Assembly: GCF_014836415.1 (NCBI RefSeq)
Contig: NZ_JACSQY010000012.1
Span: forward strand, 1-60,725
From: Sporosarcina gallistercoris
GTDB lineage: Bacteria > Bacillota > Bacilli > Bacillales_A > Planococcaceae
DNA length: 60,725 bases
Reading direction: 5' to 3'
Under the pieces are notes generated by a model. The model had not been told where the DNA came from. It worked only from the letters and a program-made list of their open reading frames with translations, and did no database searches. The translations under genes and the position numbers were made by a program. Each line of letters opens with the position of its first letter. The first letter of the stretch is position 1. This document shows positions 17,813-27,246 of this stretch, one piece after another.

Positions 17813-19639
17813 GTGGGCAAGACATGTTTCCGTTTCCCTTTTGTCGCTGCAATCCTAGTGAGTACTGTCACTCTGTTATCTGGAAATCAGGTGTTTGCTG
17901 AGATGGAAACGTCGCCAGTACAAACAACTTTAGCGAAAGGAACACAGAGTGAACTCCTCGTCCAATATGTAGATGTTCCTAAATCGATTGCAACGGCGCC
18001 TTCAATTCCTGCCGAAACGGAAAGCGTTATGGACATTGCACCATCTGTTCAGCTTTATAGTTTTGAAACGATATCCGATATGAAAGAAGCGGCTGCACAA
18101 TTGAAGCATCAGCCGTTAGTTGAACGGGTGGAACCGAACTATGAACGTACGTTATCCGTTGTCGCCAATGACCCATATTATCGCAATCAATGGGGGATTC
18201 CACATGTGAAAGCACCGATTCTGTGGAACCTTCCACGTGAACAAGCCGGGTCAGCAGTGGTCGCCGTCATAGATTCCGGTATCGACAGTTCCATTCCGGA
18301 TTTCAAAGGACGGATTGCACCCGGTGGATATAATTTTGTAGACAAGTCCAACAATGTCAATGATTCTCTAGGTCACGGTACGAGTGTTTCAGGGATCATC
18401 GCTTCAGTCATGAATAATCAGTACGGCATCACTGGAATTAGCGGTCCATATAACGTCTCTGTTTTGCCGCTTAAAACGATACGTGATGATGGGACGGGTA
18501 CCGTCTCTATGAACATACAGGCAATCGACTATGCAATCCAAAAGCACGTCGATGCCATTAATATAAGTCAGGGCGGAATCACGCCTTCTCAAATTGAAGA
18601 AGATGCAATTCACCGTGCAGCTGAAGCAGGAATTCTCATTGTAGCGTCTGCAGGGAATAATGCAGAAAAAGGGAATCCCATCATGTATCCAGCTGCATAC
18701 GATGAAGTGCTTTCGGTCGCTTCAATAAATGAAATGAGCCAACATTCAGCTTTTTCTACGTACAATCCAGGAGTGGACATCAGTGCTCCGGGAGAGAGAA
18801 TCGCAGCCAATCATCCAGGCGGAAGTATAGTTTCCGCCTCAGGTACATCATTTTCAGCGCCAATCGTCGCAGGTGCAGCCGCTATGGCTATTGCTAATAT
18901 CCCTGATATAAGTCCCGCACAACTAACAGAACTGCTAACAACTACGGCGACCGACCTCGGGGTGCAAGGAAAAGATCCTTATTATGGAGCAGGTATGCTG
19001 AACCTTGAAAGTATGGCGACTATGATCAGTAAGGAAATCACGGAGAAACGAGTCATTCATCCAACAAGCATCCAGCTGAACCAAAGCATGCTCTCTTTAA
19101 CCGTCGGCAATCCTGTTACTCGATCCAGCGCTTCACTAAAAGCAACGGTCCTCCCGGAAAATGCAACCAACAGTTTAGTCACTTGGACGTCTTCTGATCC
19201 AACTGTTGCTGCAGTAGATGAAACAGGTGCTGTCAGTGCGCTAAATGAGGGAAAGACAATTGTTACAGCGAAGACTGCAGATGGTGGATTAACTGCAACA
19301 GCCACCGTCACAGTTACAAGGATTCAACCGTTTACCGGGGATTTTCCGGATATGACAATCGATAATGCCAAGATTTTTTCTGTGAAATTCAATACACCGC
19401 TTAAAACGGATTGGAATTATGGAAAAGATATTACGATTTCCCGTAACGCAGATGGCTCAGATGTCACTAGTGGAGTAAGCGTTCAAGTGGACCCAAGTAA
19501 TCCTCGTATTCTCTACATCGCGCCTGTAGGACACTGGGAAAAAGGTACTTTCTATCTAACCATCAAAAAAGGGCTGCCTGCAAGTTCGGGGAAAACACTA
19601 ATCCGCGACACAAAACTGAAGTTTATTGTCAATGAATGA
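17813..19639 (+). CDS. Secreted subtilisin-like serine protease with Ig-like domains
   Basis: A 608-residue S8 peptidase. The signal peptide (about 1-29, ending VFA) is followed by an inhibitor-like propeptide region to about 115. The catalytic domain has Asp154 (AVIDSGID), His188 (GHGTSVSG) and Ser346 (SGTSFSAP), with the oxyanion Asn in SAGNN at about 282. A BIG2-type bacterial Ig domain (about 410-500) follows, then an SbsA-like Ig domain (about 505-600). No LPXTG, SLH or membrane anchor is seen at the C-terminus, so it is probably released or bound through the Ig domains. GTG start behind AAGGAAG. Single gene. Confidence 0.92.
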   Translation: MGKTCFRFPFVAAILVSTVTLLSGNQVFAEMETSPVQTTLAKGTQSELLVQYVDVPKSIATAPSIPAETESVMDIAPSVQLYSFETISDMKEAAAQLKHQPLVERVEPNYERTLSVVANDPYYRNQWGIPHVKAPILWNLPREQAGSAVVAVIDSGIDSSIPDFKGRIAPGGYNFVDKSNNVNDSLGHGTSVSGIIASVMNNQYGITGISGPYNVSVLPLKTIRDDGTGTVSMNIQAIDYAIQKHVDAINISQGGITPSQIEEDAIHRAAEAGILIVASAGNNAEKGNPIMYPAAYDEVLSVASINEMSQHSAFSTYNPGVDISAPGERIAANHPGGSIVSASGTSFSAPIVAGAAAMAIANIPDISPAQLTELLTTTATDLGVQGKDPYYGAGMLNLESMATMISKEITEKRVIHPTSIQLNQSMLSLTVGNPVTRSSASLKATVLPENATNSLVTWTSSDPTVAAVDETGAVSALNEGKTIVTAKTADGGLTATATVTVTRIQPFTGDFPDMTIDNAKIFSVKFNTPLKTDWNYGKDITISRNADGSDVTSGVSVQVDPSNPRILYIAPVGHWEKGTFYLTIKKGLPASSGKTLIRDTKLKFIVNE

Positions 19640-19655
19640 ATCGAGTCCGATGAGT

Positions 19656-19688
19656 AAACCGTGTGATTTTTCTCGCACGGTTTTTTTG
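19656..19688 (+). terminator. Terminator of the subtilase gene
   Basis: AAACCGTGTG pairs with CGCACGGTTT around an eight-base loop, followed by seven T residues. Confidence 0.9.
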
Positions 19689-19999
19689 TACATGAATAGT
19701 AGGGAAGGAAGAATTCGTCAAGATGAAGTTGACGAATTTAAGTTCAATGAAGAGGCTACATATGGGTACTGTTATTCATCGAACAATAAAAGAATAGGAA
19801 TGGAATCAGCAAAATATTTAATTTTCGTAAATATTATTAAATCAAGGAAGTAAGCGATTACAAAGGGAGTTAAAATGACAGAAAAGTCGAAAGTTGTAGA
19901 AAAAACTATTTACATATAGAATGTATGGTGATATATTGGATATCTCGTAACAATAGGTTCGAGAAATAATTAACAATAACCTTAAGGGGGATGAGCCGA
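19689..19999. other. Intergenic region with a hairpin and a promoter
   Basis: No convincing gene. It holds a hairpin with ten-base arms, AATTCGTCAA at 19712 and TTGACGAATT at 19729, without a T tract. A 14-codon ORF with a ribosome-like site at 19875 lies upstream of the promoter described separately and is not supported as a gene. Confidence 0.6.
19909..19937 (+). promoter_or_regulatory. Sigma-A promoter of the transporter-amidohydrolase pair
   Basis: TTTACA, a 17-bp spacer and TATATT, with a TGA just before the -10 (extended -10). It lies about 60 bp before the transporter start. Confidence 0.75.
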
Positions 20000-21169
20000 A
20001 TGCTTTCAAATCCACTCATTGCAACAGTCCTAATATTTTCATTAATCGCCCTCGGCGAATGGCTCTCCATTATTTCAAGAGCACGAATTCCGATGCTTCT
20101 GACAGCGATGGTCGGTTTTCTAGTCTTAACGTGGACTGGAATATTCCCTAAAGACATTTTAGAACTCTCTCAATTTGCTGCACTTGGTGCTATTTTGATT
20201 GGTCCGGCAATTGTCCATATGGGAACAATGATTCCTTTTTCACTCGTCAAAACGCAGTATAAAGCTGTTGTCATTGCACTCGGCGGTGTACTTGTTTCCG
20301 GAATATTAATATTACTTATCGTGCCGCTCCTATTCGATTATCCGACAGCAGTTGCCGGAGTAGGTCCTGTCAGTGGAGGGATCATTGCACTTCTCGTTAC
20401 ATCTGAGAAATTGAAGGAGCTCGGCCTGACTTCGATCGTGATTATTCCCGCTCTTGTCGTTGCTTTTCAAGGTGTTGTAGGTATGCCGCTCGCCATGCAC
20501 TTCATGAAGAAATACGCTGGCGTCATCCAAGGACAAATTGATGACGGTTCCTTTGTAGCCATGTCTGGTGAGGATGCAGAGCAAGAGGAAGCCGCACAGA
20601 AAAAGAAGAAAAACCCGCTGCGTACAAGTGCTGTCCTAAAACTATTCTTCGTCTTTGCAGGAGCCTCTGTTGGAATAATGCTTGGCACGATCACACCGAT
20701 CCACTACACGCTATGGTGCTTGCTGATCGGAGTCATCGGTCTGAAAATCGGCTTGTTTGAGTCGAGTGAACTAGAGCGTGCGAACTCATTCACGGTGACG
20801 ATGATCGGAATTATTTTTGTAGTCATCGGCACGATGGCGGGAGTCACGCCAGGTCAAGTACTTGAAAACTTACCTGCGATTATAGCAATACTCGGAATCG
20901 GCAGTATTGGAATTTCAATCGGTGGGTATGTCACTGCGAAACTCGTCAAATGGCACCCGTATAAAGGGATGCCGGTAGCACTTACTGCATTGTTCGGTTT
21001 CCCTGGGGATTACATCCTTTGCGAAGAGGTGAGCCGGAGCTGTGCGAGAAACGAAAAAGAGGAGAAGCTCATTTTCAATGAATTGCTTGCGCCGATGATT
21101 ATCGGAGGATTTACAACTGTGACGGTTGCATCAGTAATTATTGCTGGAATATTGATCAAAACATTATAA
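20000..21169 (+). CDS. Polytopic membrane transporter of unrecognised family
   Basis: A 389-residue protein with about eleven hydrophobic segments. Glycine-rich stretches (AGVGPVSGGIIALL and FGFPGDYILCEE) recall re-entrant loops of carriers such as GltS, but I could not assign a family. A charged cytoplasmic loop with a poly-Lys run lies near the middle (about residues 185-210). The ATG at 20000 fits the AAGGGGG site better than the ATG at 19991. It is 15 bp before the amidohydrolase gene, so it is likely the permease for that enzyme's substrate or product. Function is inferred from context only. Confidence 0.8.
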   Translation: MLSNPLIATVLIFSLIALGEWLSIISRARIPMLLTAMVGFLVLTWTGIFPKDILELSQFAALGAILIGPAIVHMGTMIPFSLVKTQYKAVVIALGGVLVSGILILLIVPLLFDYPTAVAGVGPVSGGIIALLVTSEKLKELGLTSIVIIPALVVAFQGVVGMPLAMHFMKKYAGVIQGQIDDGSFVAMSGEDAEQEEAAQKKKKNPLRTSAVLKLFFVFAGASVGIMLGTITPIHYTLWCLLIGVIGLKIGLFESSELERANSFTVTMIGIIFVVIGTMAGVTPGQVLENLPAIIAILGIGSIGISIGGYVTAKLVKWHPYKGMPVALTALFGFPGDYILCEEVSRSCARNEKEEKLIFNELLAPMIIGGFTTVTVASVIIAGILIKTL

Positions 21170-21184
21170 AACGGAGGGTTTTTC

Positions 21185-22426
21185 ATGACACAAACTATTA
21201 TTAAAAATGGACTGCTTATCGATGGAACTGGTGCTGAACCGACAAAAGGTCAAATTGTCGTCGTATCCGGAAAGCGGATTGACTATGTAGGGGATGAGGC
21301 TGGATATTCAGCAACTGGGGATGAAATCACAATCGACGCGCAAGGAGGCACAATTGTTCCAGGTTTCATCGACACGCATGTACATATGATGATGGAGTAC
21401 TCACCTGTCGCAGAGCGTCTTGCTACACCATTTTCGTTCATGTATTATCAAGCGGCAGAATACTTGAAAACAACGCTGCATGCAGGCGTCACTTCCGTCC
21501 GGGATGCACTCGGTACCGATCTTGGCGTAAAGAAGGCGGTGGAAGAAGGGCTGATTTCAGGACCGCGGATGCAATTGAGCATTAACGCATTGACGACAAC
21601 AGGCGGTCATGGGGATGGCTATACGGTTTCAGGGAATACAGTGGACTTGCTCGCATCCGAATATCCGGGTATGCCGAACGGAATGTGTGACGGCGTCGAA
21701 GAGGTGCGAAAGAAAACACGCGAAATGCTGCGTGCCGGGGCTGAAGTCATTAAAGTCCATGCAACGGGCGGCGTGTTGAGCGCAACAGATCATCCTGAAT
21801 TCACCCAGTTTTCGTTGGAAGAACTGAAAGTCATCGTAGAAGAAGGGAAGTTCCGTAAAAACACACGCGTCATGGCGCATGCCCAAGGTGCAGAAGGTAT
21901 CAAGAACGCAGTCCGTGCAGGCATCCACTCAATCGAGCATGGAATTTTCATTGACGATGAAGCCATTGAACTGATGATCGAAAATGGGACGTATCTAGTT
22001 CCTACATTACTCGCTCCTGTTGCGGTGCTTGAAACTGCAGATGCAACCGGGATGCCAGCAAGCGCGATTGAAAAGTCGAAAGAAGTGATCGATCACCACG
22101 TGGAGAGCTTCACGAAAGCCTACAAAGCCGGAGTGAAAATCGCGATGGGAACCGACGCGGGTGTCTTCAAACACGGTACGAATTTGCGCGAACTGGAACT
22201 GATGTGCAACGCAGGGATGACCCCGATGGATGCAATTGTAGCGTCTACGAAAACTGCAGCCGAATGCCTCGGCTGGGAAGAGAACGTCGGCACGATTGAA
22301 GCTGGCAAGCTCGCAGATATTGTGATCGTCAAAGGCAATCCTATAGAAGATATTAAGTCGTTAGCGAATCATGATACGATTCAAGTTGTGATGAAAGATG
22401 GCAAGATAGAAAAAGATATCCGATAA
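21185..22426 (+). CDS. Metal-dependent amidohydrolase, prolidase/imidazolonepropionase-like
   Basis: A 413-residue amidohydrolase with a TIM barrel and a small beta domain at both ends. Metal motifs in order are FIDTHVH, KVHATGG (a possible carboxylated Lys), MAHAQG, SIEHG and GTDAG. Relatives cleave Xaa-Pro, Xaa-Arg or related N-acyl dipeptides, and some act on imidazolone-type rings. It starts at the ATG at 21185 behind CGGAGGG. It shares a promoter with the transporter upstream and has its own terminator. The nearby M20 peptidases suggest a peptide or acyl-amino-acid substrate. Confidence 0.87.
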   Translation: MTQTIIKNGLLIDGTGAEPTKGQIVVVSGKRIDYVGDEAGYSATGDEITIDAQGGTIVPGFIDTHVHMMMEYSPVAERLATPFSFMYYQAAEYLKTTLHAGVTSVRDALGTDLGVKKAVEEGLISGPRMQLSINALTTTGGHGDGYTVSGNTVDLLASEYPGMPNGMCDGVEEVRKKTREMLRAGAEVIKVHATGGVLSATDHPEFTQFSLEELKVIVEEGKFRKNTRVMAHAQGAEGIKNAVRAGIHSIEHGIFIDDEAIELMIENGTYLVPTLLAPVAVLETADATGMPASAIEKSKEVIDHHVESFTKAYKAGVKIAMGTDAGVFKHGTNLRELELMCNAGMTPMDAIVASTKTAAECLGWEENVGTIEAGKLADIVIVKGNPIEDIKSLANHDTIQVVMKDGKIEKDIR

Positions 22427-22430
22427 TCCA

Positions 22431-22468
22431 GTCTCCTCCATATGTTTCCGTATGGAGGAGATTTTTTT
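22431..22468 (+). terminator. Terminator after the amidohydrolase gene
   Basis: TCTCCTCCATA pairs with TATGGAGGAGA around an eight-base loop, then seven T residues. Confidence 0.92.
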
Positions 22469-22531
22469 ATCCAGTCCTGGTATGGACACTTAGCCCTAAA
22501 TACCTTTATTCACGAAATCGTCTGTCGAGTA

Positions 22532-22560
22532 TTGACGAATCGTAGAAACCTATTTAGGAT
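22532..22560 (+). promoter_or_regulatory. Sigma-A promoter of the abgB-abgT-abgA-like operon
   Basis: TTGACG, a 17-bp spacer and TAGGAT, 46 bp before the M20 peptidase start. Confidence 0.65.
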
Positions 22561-22606
22561 ATAGTCATTCAATAAAAAATATTCAATATATTAAGGGGAG
22601 AGGCAA

Positions 22607-24040
22607 GTGAGTTTGCAGACATTCACAAAAGATTATTTAAAGCGGCACGCTGCTTATTTTGAACAAGTGAGCGAATACATCTTTCATCATCCGGAAACAC
22701 GTTTTGAGGAATATGAATCTGCCAAGTATTTATCGGAGAAATGTGAAGAACAGGGATTTAAAGTGGAACGCGGCGTCGGGGGAATTGAAACCGCATTCAC
22801 AGCGACTTATGGTCAAGGGCATCCCGTTATCGGATTTCTGGGGGAATTCGATGCGCTGCCTGAGCTGAGTCAGGAGCCGAACGCTATCGAAGAAAAACGC
22901 TGGGAGCGACATATTGGTCATGGGTGCGGACACAATCTACTCGGAACAGGAGCATTTGCGGCAGCTTGTGCAGCGAAAGCGTATTTGGAAGAACATAAGC
23001 TGCCTGGCACTGTGAAATTCTTCGGTTGTCCCGGGGAAGAAGGTGGATCAGGCAAGACGTTCATGGCACGTGAAGGCGTCTTTGATGGAACGGATCTGGC
23101 ACTTACGTGGCATCCTTCACCGACAAACAGCATCATGAGCTTGAGCACCCTTGCAAACATTCAAGTGTTTTACCGTTTCAAGGGAGTGCCTTCTCACGCA
23201 GCGAACTCCCCTCATTTAGGACGCAGTGCACTGGATGCGTTGGAACTGATGAATACAGGGGTTCAATATTTGCGGGAGCACATGCCGGACCAAGCGCGGA
23301 TCCATTATGCCATTACAAATACAGGCGGTCATGCTCCGAACGTCGTTCAAGCGAATGCAGAAGTGCTGTACTTAATTCGCGATGTGGATACTGAACGTGT
23401 GATGGAGCTGTTTAAGAGGGTCAATAAAGTGGCTGAAGGAGCTGCCCTCATGACAGAAACGACCGTAACTGTTGAAGTGGATAAAGCGTGTTCGAATTAT
23501 ATTCCGAACCGGGCACTCGAAGTGATTTTGTATGAGAGCCTTCAAGAAATTGGAATTGAGCCCCCTACGGAGGAAGAGAAAGAATACGCAAAAGGGATTT
23601 TTGAATCACTCTCTAAAGGAGAACAGAAAGATTATCTCGGTGTGATGAAAGGATTCGGTTATGTAGGGGACGGTTCTGAGTTCAAAGGTAAGTACGTTGC
23701 GGATTGTATTTCGCCTTACGAAGTACCAACCGAGATCTTGACTGCATCCACAGACGTTTCCGATGTGAGTTGGATCTTGCCGACAGCACAGTTGTCGACG
23801 TCTACGTCCGCACTCGGGACGCCGCTTCATACATGGCAAATGACGAGCCAAGGAATATCGACGAATGCACATAAAGGGATGTTGCGCGCAGGAGCATCCA
23901 TGGCGCTCACTGCATTGAAAATCTTTGAAAATACAGATCTACTTGCACCGATTCGCGACGAATTTGTCGAGTTTGCCAAAGAAAATCCATACACATGTCC
24001 GATACCTGACGGCGTTCAGCCTTCACCACTCGGTAACTGA
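22607..24040 (+). CDS. M20-family amidohydrolase, AbgB-like
   Basis: A 477-residue zinc amidase resembling the B subunit of p-aminobenzoyl-glutamate hydrolase. The two-domain M20 layout is visible, with GEFDALPE, the metal-binding GHGCGHNLLG and GCPGEEGGSGK, where the last motif carries the general-base Glu. The start is GTG at 22607 after GGGGAG. It is followed 20 bp later by an AbgT-type transporter and then an AbgA-type M20 enzyme, the E. coli abg gene set in a different order (abgB-abgT-abgA). The likely role is cleaving an imported acyl-glutamate to give glutamate, for example from folate breakdown. Confidence 0.87.
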   Translation: MSLQTFTKDYLKRHAAYFEQVSEYIFHHPETRFEEYESAKYLSEKCEEQGFKVERGVGGIETAFTATYGQGHPVIGFLGEFDALPELSQEPNAIEEKRWERHIGHGCGHNLLGTGAFAAACAAKAYLEEHKLPGTVKFFGCPGEEGGSGKTFMAREGVFDGTDLALTWHPSPTNSIMSLSTLANIQVFYRFKGVPSHAANSPHLGRSALDALELMNTGVQYLREHMPDQARIHYAITNTGGHAPNVVQANAEVLYLIRDVDTERVMELFKRVNKVAEGAALMTETTVTVEVDKACSNYIPNRALEVILYESLQEIGIEPPTEEEKEYAKGIFESLSKGEQKDYLGVMKGFGYVGDGSEFKGKYVADCISPYEVPTEILTASTDVSDVSWILPTAQLSTSTSALGTPLHTWQMTSQGISTNAHKGMLRAGASMALTALKIFENTDLLAPIRDEFVEFAKENPYTCPIPDGVQPSPLGN

Positions 24041-24060
24041 AAAGAATAGGGGGAATGGGA

Positions 24061-25578
24061 GTGGAAACAGCAAAGAAGGGGTTTTTTAACAAAGTATTGA
24101 ACGGTATCGAACGATTCGGGAACCGTTTGCCGGATCCATTCATTCTGTTCGTAGGTATGGCGGTTGCAGTCATGATTGCATCATTCATCTTCAGTTTATT
24201 TAACGCACAAGTGAAGCACCCGGGTACTGGCGAGACATTGGCGATCAATAACTTATTGTCAGGCGAAGGGCTGCAATACATTCTGGAATCCATGATTACG
24301 AACTTTACAGGCTTTGCACCACTCGGTATCGTGCTTGCAATGATGCTTGGGATTGGATTGACAGAAAAGGTCGGCTTGTTCGATTACGCGATAAAGAAAT
24401 CGATCATGAAGTCGCCCCCTTGGCTGCTTACTTATGCAGTCGCATTCGTAGGAATCATGGGGAACATTGCATCCGATGCAGCGATGCTTCTAGTTCCACC
24501 GCTTGCGGCGATGATTTTCTACAAAGTCGGACGTCATCCGCTCGCTGGTCTCGCGGTTGGTTACGCTTCAGCTGGAGCCGGATTTACAGCGAACTTATTC
24601 ATCGTAGGAACAGACGCATTGCTTGCTGGAATTTCAACAGAAGCTGCGAAAATTGTTGACGATTCGATTACTGTTTCCCCAGTTGATAACTGGTACTTCA
24701 ATATGGTCTCTGTATTCATGCTTACACTTCTAGCAGGTTTCATCACTTCCAAATTCATCGAACCCCGTCTAGGGAAATATGATGGGGATGCTGTTGAGTT
24801 GGAAGTGGATGAAGAAGATCCACGTTCTGGAAAAGCACTAAGGAACGCTGTGATTGCAGGTCTTCTATACATCGCCATCCTCATAATAGGAATCTTTTGG
24901 CCAAATAGTCCCCTGCGCGGTGAAGGCGGTACAATCATTCCATCGCCGTTCATCTCGGGGATTGTTCCAATCATTCTGTTCTTATTCTTAGTAGTAGGAA
25001 TCACGTTCGGAATTACGGTCGGTAAGATAAAAAGCGGAAAAGATATTGTGGGATATATGGCGGAATCCATGAAAGACATGTCCGGCTATATCGTTCTCAT
25101 CTTCGCGATTTCCCAGTTCATTGCGTACTTCAATTGGTCCAACATCGGTACTTGGATTGCAGTGAATGGTGCTGAATTCCTGGAATCTGTCAACTTCACA
25201 GGAATGGGTCTCATTATCGGATATATCATTTTTACAGCTCTCATGAACTTCCTGATTACATCAGGGTCTGCGAAGTGGGCATTGGAAGCACCGATTTTCG
25301 TGCCGCTCTTCATGCAACTAGGTTACCACCCGGCATTTACACAGGTCGCGTATCGCGTTGCCGATTCTTCGACGAACATTGTGACTCCATTAATGCCGTA
25401 TATGGTTGTCGTACTGACATTCATGCAGAAGTATGATAAAAAAGCAGGGGTTGGAACACTCATTTCACTCATGCTTCCGTTCTCCATCTGTTTCTTGATT
25501 GCTTGGATTCTGCTCATTCTATTATTCTTCTATGCAGGCATCCCATTCGGACCAGGAATTACACCATTTTTGAAATAA
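24061..25578 (+). CDS. AbgT-family transporter
   Basis: A 505-residue membrane protein with about twelve hydrophobic segments. The AbgT family carries p-aminobenzoyl-glutamate inward in E. coli, and some members export sulfonamides. The N-terminus NGIERFGNRLPDPFILFVG is typical. An ATG at 24055 exists, but the GGGGG site is spaced only for the GTG at 24061, so that start is chosen. It lies between two M20 amidases, which supports uptake of an amide substrate over drug efflux. Confidence 0.88.
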   Translation: METAKKGFFNKVLNGIERFGNRLPDPFILFVGMAVAVMIASFIFSLFNAQVKHPGTGETLAINNLLSGEGLQYILESMITNFTGFAPLGIVLAMMLGIGLTEKVGLFDYAIKKSIMKSPPWLLTYAVAFVGIMGNIASDAAMLLVPPLAAMIFYKVGRHPLAGLAVGYASAGAGFTANLFIVGTDALLAGISTEAAKIVDDSITVSPVDNWYFNMVSVFMLTLLAGFITSKFIEPRLGKYDGDAVELEVDEEDPRSGKALRNAVIAGLLYIAILIIGIFWPNSPLRGEGGTIIPSPFISGIVPIILFLFLVVGITFGITVGKIKSGKDIVGYMAESMKDMSGYIVLIFAISQFIAYFNWSNIGTWIAVNGAEFLESVNFTGMGLIIGYIIFTALMNFLITSGSAKWALEAPIFVPLFMQLGYHPAFTQVAYRVADSSTNIVTPLMPYMVVVLTFMQKYDKKAGVGTLISLMLPFSICFLIAWILLILLFFYAGIPFGPGITPFLK

Positions 25579-25596
25579 CTGATAGGGGGTAGCAAG

Positions 25597-26883
25597 ATGG
25601 TTGTAAAGTTACACGAACAACTAACGGAATGGCGACGCGATTTGCATCGCCATCCCGAGCAAGGTTTTTTGGAAATGCGTACGGCTTCCATAGTCGCTGC
25701 TGAAGTCACTCGACTCGGCTTTGAAGTACGACTTGGAAAAGAAGTGATGGTCGAGGATGAAATTTTAGGCAAACCTTCCGATGAACAGACAGCTGCTCAC
25801 GTACAATGGGCTGCTGAAAATGGGGCGGTCGAAGAGTTCTTGCCTTACTTTGAAGAAGGTTTCACAGGGGTTGTCGCAGATTGGGATTCAGGACGACCAG
25901 GACCAGTGACTGTATTCCGTGTCGATATGGATGCATTGCCGATTTTCGAATCACAAGATGACACACATGTCCCTGGCAAACTTGGTTTCCGCTCCATCGC
26001 GGAAGGTTCCATGCACGCATGTGGACATGACGCACATACGACGATAGGGCTCGGGCTTGCGACAATGATAGCGGAAGACCCGGACGCGTTGAATGGAAGG
26101 ATCCATATCGTGTTCCAGCCAGCTGAAGAAGGTGCACGCGGTGCGAAATCGATGACGGAAGCAGGCGTTGTAGATGACGCTGATTTCTTCATTGCCATCC
26201 ATATCGGTACAGGCGTCCCGCATGGTGAGTTTGTTTCAGCAGCGAACGGATTCATGGCGTCCACGAAAATGGACGTCACGTTCAAAGGTCGTGCATCCCA
26301 CGCAGGAGCGCAGCCGGAAGAAGGGAAAAATGCATTACTCGCAGCCGCCAGCGCCACGTTGAATTTGCACGCGATTTCCCGCCATTCAGGCGGAGCGTCC
26401 CGTGTCAACGTCGGTGAGCTCCAAGGGGGCGGCGGCCGCAACGTTATCGCAGATACGGCATCCATGAAATTGGAAACTCGCGGTGAATCTTCCGCTGTGA
26501 ATGAGTTCATCCGCAAGCAAGCAGAGAACGTGCTGCGTGGAGCGGCTGTCATGTATGATGTCGAGTGTTCAATCGACATTGTCGGTGAAGCCATCAGTTG
26601 CAAGTGCTCAGAAGGCCTCGCAGCAATGGTCGGGGCAGTTGCGAAGGAAACAATTGGGATTACGAAAGTCCACAATGCAGACAATGCATCTGCCGGTTCC
26701 GAGGACGCAACGTACTTCATGGAACGCGTGAAAAACAATCACGGTCAGGCGACGTACTGCATTTTCGGCACAGAGCTCGCAGCAGGTCATCACAATGAAC
26801 GCTTCGACATTAAGGAAGAAACATTGCCAGTAGCGGTCGATGTATTGTATCGGACAGTATTGGCATTGAATGGAAGAGAGTAA
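25597..26883 (+). CDS. M20-family amidohydrolase, AbgA-like
   Basis: A 428-residue metal amidase, partner of the AbgB-like protein. Motifs are RRDLHRHPEQGF at the N-terminus, RVDMDALPI, the metal-binding HACGHDAHTT, and FQPAEEGARGAKSM with the catalytic Glu pair. Residues 50-85 form an insertion compared with simple M20D aminoacylases, as in AbgA. ATG start behind GGGGG. It is the last gene of the operon and is followed by a strong terminator. Confidence 0.87.
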   Translation: MVVKLHEQLTEWRRDLHRHPEQGFLEMRTASIVAAEVTRLGFEVRLGKEVMVEDEILGKPSDEQTAAHVQWAAENGAVEEFLPYFEEGFTGVVADWDSGRPGPVTVFRVDMDALPIFESQDDTHVPGKLGFRSIAEGSMHACGHDAHTTIGLGLATMIAEDPDALNGRIHIVFQPAEEGARGAKSMTEAGVVDDADFFIAIHIGTGVPHGEFVSAANGFMASTKMDVTFKGRASHAGAQPEEGKNALLAAASATLNLHAISRHSGGASRVNVGELQGGGGRNVIADTASMKLETRGESSAVNEFIRKQAENVLRGAAVMYDVECSIDIVGEAISCKCSEGLAAMVGAVAKETIGITKVHNADNASAGSEDATYFMERVKNNHGQATYCIFGTELAAGHHNERFDIKEETLPVAVDVLYRTVLALNGRE

Positions 26884-26889
26884 AGATAT

Positions 26890-26938
26890 CAAATCCCCGG
26901 TTGGGCCGTTTATGCAAACGGTTTGACCGGGGATTTTT
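26890..26938 (+). terminator. Nested-hairpin terminator of the abg-like operon
   Basis: The outer stem AAATCCCCGGT/ACCGGGGATTT encloses an inner hairpin CCGTTT/AAACGG, followed by T residues. Confidence 0.92.
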
Positions 26939-26983
26939 GAAGTGAAGAAGTGCAACACCCTCTAATGAGTCCTTAAAGCAGTT

Positions 26984-27111
26984 GAATTGTGTCCCGTTAT
27001 CGAGAAACTTCGCTAGGTGTCGGACAAATCATGCTACGTGATCGAGAAGTTGGCATGAGTGTCGGACAAACCTTCCGATGTGATGGAGAAACTTCCTTCG
27101 GTGTCGGACAA
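26984..27111 (-). repeat. Inverted 21-bp array, CCGACAC family
   Basis: Read on the minus strand, five units of exactly 21 bp (boundaries at 27111, 27090, 27069, 27048 and 27027) carry TTGTCCGACAC, TTCTCCATCAC and TTCTCGATCAC cores. They end in the closing unit TTCTCGATAACGGGACAC at 27006-26984. The trailer keeps AACTGCTTTAAGGA, but the GATTAATTGG and TAGCGCTTCG parts have decayed. It lies just past the abg operon terminator. Confidence 0.88.
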
Positions 27112-27246
27112 CTTTGAAACAGCCTCGTAACGAGATAACCCACCTATGAAAATCTCGAAACGTATTCACATTCTAGCGTGTTATAGCATTCTTCGAGTAC
27201 ACTTAAAATACACTTATAGAAACAATCGGTTAAGGAGATGGGGCGA

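Noticed and set aside
19875..19919. 14-codon ORF with a good ribosome-like site, possible leader peptide
   Set aside because: It lies upstream of, and overlapping, the better-supported promoter of the transporter gene, so it would not be on that transcript.
25845..26738. 297-codon open frame on the minus strand
   Set aside because: It lies antisense within the AbgA-like M20 gene, which has intact catalytic motifs. The antisense product is Ser/Ala/Pro-rich without recognisable domains, as expected of a codon-bias shadow.
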